Shown in pieces: positions 7,291 through 16,402 of a stretch of DNA of 51,855 nt; position 1 is the first letter of the stretch, and each line of letters opens with the position of its first letter. The position numbers were made by a program, and so were the translations under genes. Below the pieces are notes generated by a model. That model saw only the letters and a list, made by a program, of their open reading frames with translations, ran no database searches and had not been told where the DNA came from. Source of the DNA: Lentisphaerae bacterium GWF2_50_93 (GTDB lineage Bacteria > Verrucomicrobiota > Lentisphaeria > Victivallales > GWF2-50-93); NCBI GenBank assembly GCA_001804815.1, contig MHBI01000036.1, positions 1 to 51,855 on the forward strand, given 5' to 3'.

Positions 7291-10200
7291 ATGGTTAAAA
7301 TAACTAGGATAAATGTTGCGTTGTTTGCCGGAGCAGTCATGCTGGCTGCACTGGTCGTGATATCGTTCTGGGCTTTCCGTCAAATCAAGGATGCGGCTGC
7401 GGAGTGGAAGCATACCTACGAAGTAATACACCAGGCGGACACTTTGCTGTCCGCATTGAAAGAGGCCGATGTTGGACACCGGGCCTATGCCCTTACAGGT
7501 GACGAGGAGTTTCTGGCACCGTATCTGGCCGTGCACGATAATGCGAGCGCCCATCTTAAAGGATTGCATCATGATGTCTTGACCAGTGCAGCCGATAAAC
7601 GTCTGGATGCACTGGCTGAATTGATTGATGCCAAATTGACGGAAATGTCCCATGCCATTGGGTCGCGCCGCAGGAATGACATGGATGCCGTACAGGCGGC
7701 CATGGGCAATGGGCGGGGAAAAGAGTTGATGGATTCAATCCGTACCGAGATGAGTAGCTTCATCCAGATACAAGAAGCAGAGCTGGTGCAGCACGATGCA
7801 GAGTTCGAGTCGAACATGCGCTATATGTTCGCCATTATTGTCGCAGTCAGTTTTCTTACGCTGTTCTGTGCAATTTTGTTCGCATATCTGATATCCCTGG
7901 AAATAAAACAGCGGTTCAGGAGCTTAGTACATGTCAAAACACAGCGCCTGCTCGAGAGCCAGGAGGAGATTAATAAAAAACTGCTGTGGGCCAATGTCAA
8001 CTTGCGGATCAGCGAGGAAAAGCTCTCCGTTACGCTCAAATCCATCGGCGATGCAGTTATAACCACCGATGCCGAAGGGCGTGTGACGCTTCTGAACAGC
8101 CTTGCCGAAAAACTCACCGGTTGGACACATGCCGAGGCCGCAGGCCGTCCGATTGACGAGATCTTCCACATCATCAACCAGGAAACCCGTCAGCCTGCCG
8201 CAATACCAGTAAAGGAGACATTGGCGCATGGCACGATACAGGGCCTGGCGAACCACACCATCCTTATTGCACGCGACGGCGGCGAATGCGCTATCGCCGA
8301 CAGCTGTGCGCCTATTCGCGACGGCGATGGCAGGATGGTCGGTGTCGTACTGGTGTTCCGCGATGTCACCAAGGAATATGCGGCGCAGCAGGCCTTGCGC
8401 GACAGTACTGCAGTGATCCAGAAGATCCTCAATACCGTGGTGGACGGCATCATCACGCTGCAGGCCGGCGGTACTGTCATCGAGACAGTCAACGCGGCTG
8501 CCGAGCGGATGTTTGGCTATTCCGCCAAAGAGCTCGCAGGAAAAAATCCCAGCCTGCTCATACCCGAACTCGATCGAGGCAAAGGCAATATTTTCCTCGA
8601 TGCGGGCAAAGAGGAGCGTGCTGTCGGTTTCGTTCGCCAGGTCGAGGGGCGCAGAAAGGATGGCAGCGTTTTTCCGTTGGTAATAACGGTAAGTGAAATG
8701 TGGCTGGGCTCCCTGGGGCACTTCATTGTGATTCTACGTGACAGCTCCGTGCGGAAGATAGCTGAAGAGGCGCTGATCAAGGGCGGCGCCCTGCAGGCGG
8801 CAATTTTCAACAGCGCCAATTTTTCGAGCATCGCCACGGATGAGAATGGTGTCATCCAGATCTTCAACGTAGGCGCCGAGCGCATGCTGGGCTACAGCGC
8901 CGTAGAAGTGATGAACAAGATCACTCCGGCCGACATCTCCGATCCGCAGGAAGTGGTCGCCCGCGCCAAGTCGTTGAGCGTCGAACTCGGAACCCCGATC
9001 ACTCCGGGATTCGAGGCGCTGGTGTTCAAGGCCTCGCGTGGCATCGAGGACATCTATGAGCTGACCTACATCCGCAAGGACGGCAGCCGCTTTCCGGCGG
9101 TAGTATCGGTCACTGCGCTGCGGGATGCGCAAAACGCCATAATCGGCTATCTGCTGATTGGTACCGACAACACCGCCCGCAAGATGGCGGAGGAGGCGCT
9201 GATCAAGGGCGGCGCCCTGCAGGCGGCAATATTCAACAGCGCCAACTTTTCGAGCATCGCCACCGATGCGAAGGGTGTCATCCAGATCTTCAACGTAGGT
9301 GCCGAGCGCATGCTGGGCTACAGTGCCGGAGAAGTGATGAACAAGATCACGCCTGCCGACATCTCCGACCCGCAGGAAGTGATAGCGCGCGCCAAGTCGT
9401 TGAGCGTCGAGCTCGGAACCCCGATTACTCCGGGATTTGAGGCATTGGTGTTCAAGGCCTCGCGTGGCATCGAGGACATCTACGAGCTGACATACATCCG
9501 CAAGGACGGCAGCCGCTTTCCGGCGGTGGTATCGGTCACGGCGCTGCGCGATTCACAGAATGCCATCATCGGCTATCTGCTGATCGGCACGGATAATACC
9601 GCGCGCAAACAGATCGAGGCGGAGCAGAAGCTCCTTGATCAGCGCCTGCGCGACCAGCAGTTCTACACGCGTTCCCTCATCGAATCCAACATCGATGCGC
9701 TGATAACTACCAATTCTTCCGGCATAATTACAGATATCAACAAGCAGATGGAGGATCTCACTGGCTGCACTCGCGACGAGTTGATTGGTGCGCCGTTCAA
9801 GAATTACTTTACAGATCCGGAACGGGCTGAAGCTGGCATCAAGCTGGCGTTGAACGAAAAGAAAATCATCAATTACGAGCTTACAGCACGTGCCAGGGAC
9901 GGCAGGGAAACCGTGGTGTCCTGCAACGCGACGACATTTTACGACCGTGACAGGAGACTTCAAGGAGTGTTTGCCGTTGCGCGCGACGTCACTGAGCGCA
10001 AACGGCTGGATCTGGTGCTGCAGAAATACAACGTCGAGCTGGAGATGGCCAGGTCTTATGCGGATAAAGCCAACCTCGCAAAATCAGATTTCCTTTCCAG
10101 CATGAGCCATGAGCTCCGCAGCCCGCTCAATGCGATACTTGGATTTGCGCAGCTTATGGATTCGGCCCATCCGGAGCCCACGGTCTCCCAGAAGGAAAAT

Positions 10201-11217
10201 ATCGGGCAGATCCTCCAGGCGGGATGGCACCTGCTGAAGCTGATCAATGAAATCCTGGACCTTACCGTGATCGAGTCAGGAAAGGTGCTGCTGTCGCCTG
10301 AATCAGTGTCGTTGTCCGAGATCATGTCCGAATGCCAGGCAATGATGGAGCCTCAGGCCCAGCAGCGTGGCATCCGTGTGACCTTCCCCAGTTTCGAAAA
10401 GCAGTTATATGTCAAAGCCGACAGGACCAGGTTTAAGCAAATTATCATCAACCTTCTTTCAAACGCGATCAAATACAACAGGGAGGGAGGGGCCGTGGTC
10501 GTTGACTGCACGGCGAGCGCGCCCGAACGCATCCGCATCAGCGTCAAGGACACGGGCGCGGGACTGCCTCCCGAGAAGATTGCGCAGCTGTTCCAGCCGT
10601 TCAACCGTCTCGGGCAGGAGGCGAGCGCCGTGGCTGGCACGGGGATTGGACTGGTCGTGACCAAGCGTCTGACCGAACTTATGGATGGCGTGCTCGGCGT
10701 GGAAAGCAAGGTGGGAGAGGGAAGCATGTTCTGGTGCGAACTGAGATCAGCGGAAGCTCCCCAGCTTGAAGTCAAAAGCGTTGAAAGCGAAATTGAAACC
10801 TTTGTCCTGCCGCAATTGCCGGACGGCGCGCAGCAGCATACCCTTCTATATATTGAAGACAACCCGGCAAACATGAGTATGGTGAAGCAGCTCATCGGGC
10901 GTTCCCCGGACATCCGGCTGTTGACCGCGGTGAATGGAACTCTCGGCATCGAGCTAGCCCGTTCCGCGCTCCCTAATGTAATCCTGATGGACATCAACCT
11001 GCCTGGCATCAGCGGAATCGAAGCCATGAAGATCCTGAAAGACGATCCGGCAACCGCGCACATACCCGTCGTTGCGCTCAGCGCCAATGCCATGCCGCGC
11101 GATATTGAGAAGTGTTTGGAGGCGGGATTTTTCCGCTATATAACAAAACCTATCAAGGTCAAGGAGTTCATGGACACCCTGAGAGTGGCGCTGGAATATT
11201 CAAAAACAAGACTGTGA
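7291..11217 (+). CDS. Hybrid sensor histidine kinase: CHASE3, five PAS, HisKA, HATPase, receiver
   Basis: 1308 residues from ATG 7291, chosen over an upstream TTG because AGGAAGG lies at the right distance. Membrane helices at about 8-30 and 178-200 enclose a periplasmic CHASE3 sensor. Five PAS domains follow (near 240, 370, 490, 632 and 789). PAS3 and PAS4 are nearly identical at DNA level, a tandem duplication with 426-bp period (8761 and 9187). HisKA has SHELRSP with phosphoacceptor His940; HATPase motifs NLLSNAIKYN, DTGAGLP and GTGIGL are intact. The C-terminal receiver has its phospho-Asp at 1234 (LMDINLPG) and a normal KPI lysine. No output protein is fused; the next gene is a receiver protein. 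The signal is unknown. Confidence 0.95.
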   Translation: MVKITRINVALFAGAVMLAALVVISFWAFRQIKDAAAEWKHTYEVIHQADTLLSALKEADVGHRAYALTGDEEFLAPYLAVHDNASAHLKGLHHDVLTSAADKRLDALAELIDAKLTEMSHAIGSRRRNDMDAVQAAMGNGRGKELMDSIRTEMSSFIQIQEAELVQHDAEFESNMRYMFAIIVAVSFLTLFCAILFAYLISLEIKQRFRSLVHVKTQRLLESQEEINKKLLWANVNLRISEEKLSVTLKSIGDAVITTDAEGRVTLLNSLAEKLTGWTHAEAAGRPIDEIFHIINQETRQPAAIPVKETLAHGTIQGLANHTILIARDGGECAIADSCAPIRDGDGRMVGVVLVFRDVTKEYAAQQALRDSTAVIQKILNTVVDGIITLQAGGTVIETVNAAAERMFGYSAKELAGKNPSLLIPELDRGKGNIFLDAGKEERAVGFVRQVEGRRKDGSVFPLVITVSEMWLGSLGHFIVILRDSSVRKIAEEALIKGGALQAAIFNSANFSSIATDENGVIQIFNVGAERMLGYSAVEVMNKITPADISDPQEVVARAKSLSVELGTPITPGFEALVFKASRGIEDIYELTYIRKDGSRFPAVVSVTALRDAQNAIIGYLLIGTDNTARKMAEEALIKGGALQAAIFNSANFSSIATDAKGVIQIFNVGAERMLGYSAGEVMNKITPADISDPQEVIARAKSLSVELGTPITPGFEALVFKASRGIEDIYELTYIRKDGSRFPAVVSVTALRDSQNAIIGYLLIGTDNTARKQIEAEQKLLDQRLRDQQFYTRSLIESNIDALITTNSSGIITDINKQMEDLTGCTRDELIGAPFKNYFTDPERAEAGIKLALNEKKIINYELTARARDGRETVVSCNATTFYDRDRRLQGVFAVARDVTERKRLDLVLQKYNVELEMARSYADKANLAKSDFLSSMSHELRSPLNAILGFAQLMDSAHPEPTVSQKENIGQILQAGWHLLKLINEILDLTVIESGKVLLSPESVSLSEIMSECQAMMEPQAQQRGIRVTFPSFEKQLYVKADRTRFKQIIINLLSNAIKYNREGGAVVVDCTASAPERIRISVKDTGAGLPPEKIAQLFQPFNRLGQEASAVAGTGIGLVVTKRLTELMDGVLGVESKVGEGSMFWCELRSAEAPQLEVKSVESEIETFVLPQLPDGAQQHTLLYIEDNPANMSMVKQLIGRSPDIRLLTAVNGTLGIELARSALPNVILMDINLPGISGIEAMKILKDDPATAHIPVVALSANAMPRDIEKCLEAGFFRYITKPIKVKEFMDTLRVALEYSKTRL

Positions 11218-11236
11218 AGGATGGATTACTGGATAA

Positions 11237-11515
11237 GGGAACCTCTAAAAATTGACATATGGCGCGCAACAATAAATTATGGACTTATGGCGAGGAGTGG
11301 AATTCAGGAGCAGCCCTGAAATGGACTGTGACTGAGTTTCGGACGAAGCCAGAATCCATAAGAACTTGTTGCCTCAAGGGTTGCGGATCTTTTTGGCTCA
11401 AGAAAGAATGTTCTTCACTCGGCGTATCGCCTTGGATACACCTCAGTTCAGAAATTCTTCTTGACCTTTCAAAAATCTTCCGCAACGCGCCAAATGTGAA
11501 TTTTTAGAGGTTCCC
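11237..11515. mobile_element. 279-bp MITE with 30-bp terminal inverted repeats
   Basis: Left end GGGAACCTCTAAAAATT (11237-11253) is perfectly inverted at 11499-11515; the arms extend to 30 bp with two mismatches. ATAA flanks both ends (11233-11236 and 11516-11519), a likely target-site duplication. No transposase is encoded; an 82-codon frame inside is not convincing. It separates the kinase from the receiver gene. The ends should reveal the parent insertion sequence family; I cannot name it securely. Confidence 0.85.
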
Positions 11516-11544
11516 ATAAGGATTAGCAAATAAGGAATGAAAAA

Positions 11545-12300
11545 ATGAAAGACATAACCGAATCCAAGGGGTCAGACAGTAGGATATCATCCAGCATACT
11601 AATCGTTGACGACCTGCCGGCCAACTTGCTGTTGCTGGAGAAGATGTTCTCGGAGCGGGGGTACAAGACGCGGACGGTTTCCAAAAGCAAGATGGCGCTG
11701 CAGGTCGCCCTCGATGAAGTGCCCGACCTGATCCTGCTCGATATAAACATGCCTGAAATGAACGGCTACGAGCTCTGCGCACAACTCAAGGCGAATGCGG
11801 TGCTGAAGGACATCCCCGTTATTTTCATCAGTGCCATGGATGGAACGATCGACAAGGTGAAAGCGTTCAATACGGGTGGCGTGGACTACGTGACGAACCC
11901 GTTCCAGCTGGAAGAAGTGGAGGCAAGGGTATACACGCATTTGGAACTTCGTCGGATTCAGATTGAACTGGAGAACCGGAACCGCCAATTGGAGGAGAAT
12001 TGTGAAAAGCTGAAAAAGCTGGAGGATCTGCAGGATAAGTTGACACAGATGCTTGTCCATGATATGCGTTCGTCTTTGATTGACATTACAGGTTATCTGG
12101 AGACATTGGAAGTGGATGCTGAAAAAAAGCTGGACAGCAATGAAATGGAGCTTCTCAGAAATGCCATAACCAGTGGAGTGTCTCTTGTGGGAAAGATCAA
12201 TTCCCTGATGGATGTGTCTGTCGTCTGGAACAGGGGCAGGGCAGCAGAAAGAAATGCAGCTGAGAATGATCCTGGCAAAAAACTGGATGAAGGCAGCTGA
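11545..12300 (+). CDS. Receiver-domain protein with truncated histidine-kinase dimerisation segment
   Basis: 251 residues. The receiver (about 16-135) has ILIVDD, phospho-Asp in LLDINMPEMNG and ISAM, but the expected VTKPF is VTNPFQ, so the conserved lysine is Asn. A coiled coil and a HisKA-like helix follow (MLVHDMRSSLIDITGYL, with the His). After LMDVS the frame runs into low-quality sequence and stops, and no HATPase domain is present. In another frame near 12222, RLEQGQ, then MQLRM, resemble the usual DVSRLE-GQM-L continuation, so frameshift decay is likely. AAGGAATG precedes ATG 11545. It may be a silent or phosphorylation-impaired partner of the upstream kinase. Confidence 0.8.
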   Translation: MKDITESKGSDSRISSSILIVDDLPANLLLLEKMFSERGYKTRTVSKSKMALQVALDEVPDLILLDINMPEMNGYELCAQLKANAVLKDIPVIFISAMDGTIDKVKAFNTGGVDYVTNPFQLEEVEARVYTHLELRRIQIELENRNRQLEENCEKLKKLEDLQDKLTQMLVHDMRSSLIDITGYLETLEVDAEKKLDSNEMELLRNAITSGVSLVGKINSLMDVSVVWNRGRAAERNAAENDPGKKLDEGS

Positions 12301-12406
12301 GGCAATATCAAAATTAACTTTTGGAACTGATTGCCTGGGCTGGAGTACAAGCTTTAAGCTTACATGGATTGATGAATGAACTGGAACGGGGACAAGGAGA
12401 AATTTC

Positions 12407-13531
12407 ATGAAGGACAATCATCTGAGGCAATTGGAAAAACTCGGACAGTCCATCTGGCTGGACTACATCCGGCGTGATCTAATCACCAGTGGCGGGCTCA
12501 GGCGTCTGATCGATGAGGACGGACTGCGTGGCATGACATCGAATCCGGCCATCTTTGAGAAGGCGATTTTGGAGAGCAATGATTACGACGCTGACATTCA
12601 AAGCATGGTTCGAAATGGGAAATGCGCCAAGGAAATCTACGAAGCCATCAGTATTCACGATGTGCAAAGCGCCGCAGACGAGTTCCGTCCGCTTTATGAC
12701 AGGACTGACGGCAAGGATGGTTATGTCAGCCTGGAGGTCAATCCCCATCTTGCTCACGACACGAAAGGCACGATAGAGGAAGCCCGGCGTCTGTGGCTTG
12801 AGGTGAACCGGCCCAACATCTTCATCAAGGTGCCGGCCACACTCGAAGGACTGCCCGCAATCCGGCAGCTCACCAGCGAAGGAATCAGCATCAATGTCAC
12901 GCTGCTTTTCGGATTGCCTCGTTACTGGCAGGTAGCGGAATCCTACATCGCAGGCATAGAAGCACGGGCAGCACTGGGGAAACCCGTTATGCATGTGGCT
13001 TCTGTGGCCAGTTTCTTCTTGAGCAGGATTGATACACTGGTGGATCCGCTGCTGGAAAAAAAAATCGAGAGGGGAAATGGGAAGGCGGACATCGCGGAAA
13101 AGCTGCGCGGCCAGACCGCAATTGCCTGCGCTAAGACTGCCTACCAGATTTTCAAGGAGATATTCAATGATGAACGGTTCGTCGAATTAAGTGAAAAGGG
13201 CGCCCGCGTCCAGCGCGTCCTCTGGGCCAGTACCGGCACCAAGAACCCGGAATACAGCGACGTCAAATACGTTGAGGCGCTCATCGGGCCCGATACGGTC
13301 AACACTGTCCCGGTTGAAACTCTCAACGCATACCGCGACCACGGCGATCCAAAACCCAGGATAGAAGAAGATCTCGAGCAGTCCGGCTGGGTGTTGGAAC
13401 GGCTTCCGGAACTCGGCATCAATATAGATAAGGTGACCCAGCAGCTTGAGGATGAAGGTGTCGAGAAGTTCAACAAGCCGTTCGACAAGCTGATGGAGAC
13501 CCTGGCCCAACGCCATATTGAGCGGAAATGA
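12407..13531 (+). CDS. tal: Transaldolase
   Basis: 374 residues, the long bacterial transaldolase form. It moves dihydroxyacetone units between sedoheptulose 7-phosphate and glyceraldehyde 3-phosphate in the non-oxidative pentose phosphate pathway, in the cytoplasm. Signature GMTSNPAIFEKAI is near residues 42-54 and the Schiff-base lysine is K141 in NIFIKVPAT; WASTGTKNP also fits. CAAGGAGA precedes ATG 12407. It heads a run of closely spaced metabolic genes, but the gap to the next gene (38 bp) is short enough for an operon. Confidence 0.96.
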   Translation: MKDNHLRQLEKLGQSIWLDYIRRDLITSGGLRRLIDEDGLRGMTSNPAIFEKAILESNDYDADIQSMVRNGKCAKEIYEAISIHDVQSAADEFRPLYDRTDGKDGYVSLEVNPHLAHDTKGTIEEARRLWLEVNRPNIFIKVPATLEGLPAIRQLTSEGISINVTLLFGLPRYWQVAESYIAGIEARAALGKPVMHVASVASFFLSRIDTLVDPLLEKKIERGNGKADIAEKLRGQTAIACAKTAYQIFKEIFNDERFVELSEKGARVQRVLWASTGTKNPEYSDVKYVEALIGPDTVNTVPVETLNAYRDHGDPKPRIEEDLEQSGWVLERLPELGINIDKVTQQLEDEGVEKFNKPFDKLMETLAQRHIERK

Positions 13532-13569
13532 GGGAAAGAACAAACCAGCCGATATAAAGGAGACAGGAA

Positions 13570-14391
13570 ATGAGCATGATAATGATGAAGGACGGTACCC
13601 GGATCTATTACAAGGACTGGGGCCGCGGACAACCCGTAGTGTTCAGCCACGGATGGCCTCTCAGCTCGGATGCCTTTGAAGACCAGATGTTCTATCTGGC
13701 ATCCCGCGGCTACCGCTGCATCGGGCATGACCGCCGCGGACATGGGAGGTCGAGCCAGCCCTGGAAAGGAAACGACATGGATACCTACGCCGATGATCTT
13801 GCTGCGCTGGTCGATGCGCTTGATCTGAGGAAGGCGATATTTGTCGGCCACTCGACTGGCGGCGGTGAAGTCGCACGCTACATCGGGCGCCATGGCACGA
13901 AACGCGTGGCCAAGGCCGTGCTGATAGGGGCGGTGCCTCCGCTTATGCTGAAGACGTCAGCCAATCCAGGCGGGACGCCGATCGAGGAGTTCGACAAGAT
14001 CCGCGCCGGAGTCCTTGCCTGCCGATCTCAGTTCTTCAAGGATCTTTCGCTGCCGTTCTACGGCTACAACCGTCCTGGCGCGAAGATCTCGGATGGCGTG
14101 CGCGAATCATTCTGGCACCAGGGGATGATGGCCGGCTTCCCGGCGTCGTACTTCTGCATCAAGGAGTTTTCAGAGACGGATTTCACTGAGGACCTCAGGA
14201 AGATCGACGTGCCAGCGCTGATCATGCACGGGGGTGACGACCAGATCGTGCCCTTAGGTGCATCCGCCCTTTTGTCGTCCAAGATCGTAATGGGCTCCAT
14301 TCTGAAAATATATCCGGGCCAGCCGCACGGCATGTGCTCGACCAATAAGGAAAAGATCAACGCTGATCTGCTCGAGTTCTTCAAGACATGA
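13570..14391 (+). CDS. Alpha/beta hydrolase, non-heme chloroperoxidase/esterase type
   Basis: 273 residues of the cofactor-free haloperoxidase/arylesterase branch. The oxyanion-hole motif HGWPLSSD is near residue 27, the nucleophile Ser95 lies in GHSTGGGE, the acid is in HGGDDQIVP and the catalytic His in PGQPHGMC. Family members hydrolyse esters and can show perhydrolase activity; the physiological substrate is usually unknown. AAGGAGACAGG lies just upstream of ATG 13570. It follows the transaldolase gene and precedes an SDR gene after a 157-bp gap with a structured repeat. Confidence 0.92.
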   Translation: MSMIMMKDGTRIYYKDWGRGQPVVFSHGWPLSSDAFEDQMFYLASRGYRCIGHDRRGHGRSSQPWKGNDMDTYADDLAALVDALDLRKAIFVGHSTGGGEVARYIGRHGTKRVAKAVLIGAVPPLMLKTSANPGGTPIEEFDKIRAGVLACRSQFFKDLSLPFYGYNRPGAKISDGVRESFWHQGMMAGFPASYFCIKEFSETDFTEDLRKIDVPALIMHGGDDQIVPLGASALLSSKIVMGSILKIYPGQPHGMCSTNKEKINADLLEFFKT

Positions 14392-14428
14392 GTGATAAGC
14401 CATCGGTATGGCGGAAGTAATTGCCTAA

Positions 14429-14490
14429 GGTAGGGCGGTTTCGCCGAAGCCGCCACATCAGAACGGACGGCTCGGTGAGCCGTCCCTACC
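14429..14490. repeat. Two-hairpin structured element, copy 1
   Basis: Outer arms GGTAGGG/CCCTACC enclose hairpin 1, GGCGGTTTCG/CGAAGCCGCC (one mismatch), and hairpin 2, GGACGGCTC-ggt-GAGCCGTCC. It has the same predicted three-way-junction layout as copies at 26794, 27569, 30159, 32653, 34948 and 38984, with different stem sequences. Confidence 0.8.
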
Positions 14491-14548
14491 ATGGAATAGT
14501 CAATTTGGGATTGGCCCGACGGAGAAAAAAAAGGAAGGGGATTGGATC

Positions 14549-15307
14549 ATGTCATCAAACACAAAGAAGCTCACAGGCAAGGTTGCGGTTGTCACAGGCG
14601 CATCCAAGGGGATCGGCGCTTCTATCGCCAGGCATCTTGCCGCTGAAGGTGCGTCGGTCGTCGTAAACTATGCATCAAGCCGCGAAGGCGCCGACCGCGT
14701 CGTCGCCGAGATCACCGGCAAAGGGGGCAGGGCTGTTGCGGTGCAGGGAGACGTCGCTCAGAAATCCGACGTCGAACGCCTGTTCGCTGAAACAAAAAAG
14801 ACATTCGGCGCTCTCGACATCCTGGTGAACAACGCCGGCATCTATGTTGGCGTGCCCGTCGGACAGATCACCGAGGAGCATTTCCGCCGGCATTTCAATC
14901 TCAACGTCCTCGGAGTTATCCTCGCAACCCAGGAAGCGCTCAAGTACTTCGGTCCGGAAGGTGGCAGCATCGTCAACATCAGTTCGGTAGTAAGCACGCT
15001 CTCACCGGCAGGAATGGGGGTATACAACGCAACAAAGTCGGCAGTCGACGGCCTGACACGCACTTTTGCGAAGGAGCTGGGTCCGCGCAAGATCCGTGTC
15101 AACTCTGTAAGTCCCGGTCCGGTTGAGACCGAAGGGACACGCGCCGCGGGAGTCATCGAGCAGTTCCAGGCATACGCCGCGCTGACACCTTTGGGACGTA
15201 TCGGACAGCCGGATGACATCGCGTCTGCCGTTGTATTTTTCGCTTCGGCCGACTCAGTGTGGATCACCGGCGAGTCGCTCTGCGTCTGCGGCGGGTTTCA
15301 TGGATGA
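14549..15307 (+). CDS. SDR-family oxidoreductase, FabG-like
   Basis: 252 residues, classical short-chain dehydrogenase. The dinucleotide motif TGASKGIG is near residues 16-23, NNAG near 91, and the catalytic set is Ser in VNISS, Tyr159 and Lys163 (YNATK). The C-terminal WITGESLCVCGGF resembles the usual WVTGQ-l-v-GG-. Similar to 3-oxoacyl-ACP reductases and glucose dehydrogenases; being outside a fatty-acid operon, it is more likely an accessory reductase of unknown substrate. A GGAAGGGG ribosome site precedes ATG 14549. Confidence 0.92.
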   Translation: MSSNTKKLTGKVAVVTGASKGIGASIARHLAAEGASVVVNYASSREGADRVVAEITGKGGRAVAVQGDVAQKSDVERLFAETKKTFGALDILVNNAGIYVGVPVGQITEEHFRRHFNLNVLGVILATQEALKYFGPEGGSIVNISSVVSTLSPAGMGVYNATKSAVDGLTRTFAKELGPRKIRVNSVSPGPVETEGTRAAGVIEQFQAYAALTPLGRIGQPDDIASAVVFFASADSVWITGESLCVCGGFHG

Positions 15308-15367
15308 AAATAATCAGGATGAATTATCCATGAGGACGCAATTAGGCATGACAACAAGGAGACGTTT

Positions 15368-16372
15368 ATGACAGATATTATGAGTCGCGAGATCCGGCTG
15401 GCCTCACGTCCCGCCGGATTTCCAACCGCATCTAATTTCACCATGGCTAGCATAAGACTGGAACCGCTGCGGGATAAGGAAGTGCTTGTCCGCAACCTCT
15501 TCATGTCGGTGGATCCATATATGCGCGGCCGCATGAACGACGGGAAATCGTATATTCCGCCGTTTGAGATTGGCAAAGCCCTTGAAGGCGGCGCCGTAGG
15601 CGAGGTTGTCGAATCGCGCGCCAGTGAATACAAGGTTGGCGATGCCGTCGTCTCCAACTTTGGCTGGCGGGAATATTTCACTGCTCCAGCGGATGTACTG
15701 CATCCGGTCAGCCGGGATGTCCATCCGCTTTCCGTTTATCTAGGCGCCCTCGGGATGCCGGGCATGACCGCATGGGTGGGCTTGAATCTGGTGGAGGTAA
15801 AAGCAGGCGACGTCATTTTTATTTCAGGTGCGGCCGGTGCTGTTGGCAGCGTCGCCGGGCAGCTCGCGAAGTTGCACGGGTGCTATGTCATAGGCTCTGC
15901 CGGTTCAATCGGGAAGGTCAAATTCCTGCTGGAGGAATGCGGATTCGATGCGGCCTTCAATTACAAGGACGGTCCAGTTCTCGAACAGCTGAACAAGGCA
16001 TCATCTGATGGAATCGATGTCTATTTTGACAATGTGGGCGGTGAAACGCTCGAAGCGGCTCTTTCTGCTTTACGTGTCCATGGCCGGATCATCTGCTGCG
16101 GTGCAATTTCCTGCTACAACGATGAAAAGCCGCGGCCAGGTCCTTCGAACCTGTTCAACATGATCACGAAGCGGCTGACGATGAAAGGTCTGATGGTTCT
16201 AGACTGGCTGGAGCTCCAGGAGGAATTTGAGAAGGAGGTTGGCGACTATTTCCGGTCCGGAAAACTGAAGAGCAGGGAGACTGTCGTAGAAGGAATCGAC
16301 AATGCGGCTGACGCCTTCCTCGGTCTCTTCCAGGGGAAAAACGTGGGCAAGATGGTGGTGAAGCTGACATGA
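15368..16372 (+). CDS. Zinc-independent MDR oxidoreductase, CurA-like
   Basis: 334 residues of the prostaglandin reductase/CurA branch of the medium-chain reductases, which reduce alpha,beta-unsaturated carbonyls with NADPH in the cytoplasm. Hallmarks are FMSVDPYMRGRM near residues 46-57, the nucleotide fold GAAGAVGSVAGQLAK, and FDNVGGETLEA; no catalytic zinc ligands are seen. AAGGAG lies 6 nt before ATG 15368; an in-frame ATG at 15380 is possible. It lies between two SDR genes and likely shares an operon with the following one (30-bp gap). A role in detoxifying reactive carbonyls would fit the neighbours (inference). Confidence 0.93.
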   Translation: MTDIMSREIRLASRPAGFPTASNFTMASIRLEPLRDKEVLVRNLFMSVDPYMRGRMNDGKSYIPPFEIGKALEGGAVGEVVESRASEYKVGDAVVSNFGWREYFTAPADVLHPVSRDVHPLSVYLGALGMPGMTAWVGLNLVEVKAGDVIFISGAAGAVGSVAGQLAKLHGCYVIGSAGSIGKVKFLLEECGFDAAFNYKDGPVLEQLNKASSDGIDVYFDNVGGETLEAALSALRVHGRIICCGAISCYNDEKPRPGPSNLFNMITKRLTMKGLMVLDWLELQEEFEKEVGDYFRSGKLKSRETVVEGIDNAADAFLGLFQGKNVGKMVVKLT

Positions 16373-16402
16373 CGAACACAACAACACATAAGGGAGACTA
16401 AA

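Noticed and set aside
10353..11093. 246-codon minus-strand frame inside the hybrid kinase
   Set aside because: Kinase and receiver motifs on the + strand are unambiguous; the antisense frame has no recognisable feature.
14422..14440. GGTAGGGCGG as a further twin-box site
   Set aside because: There is no second box 22-23 bp away and it is part of a two-hairpin element.
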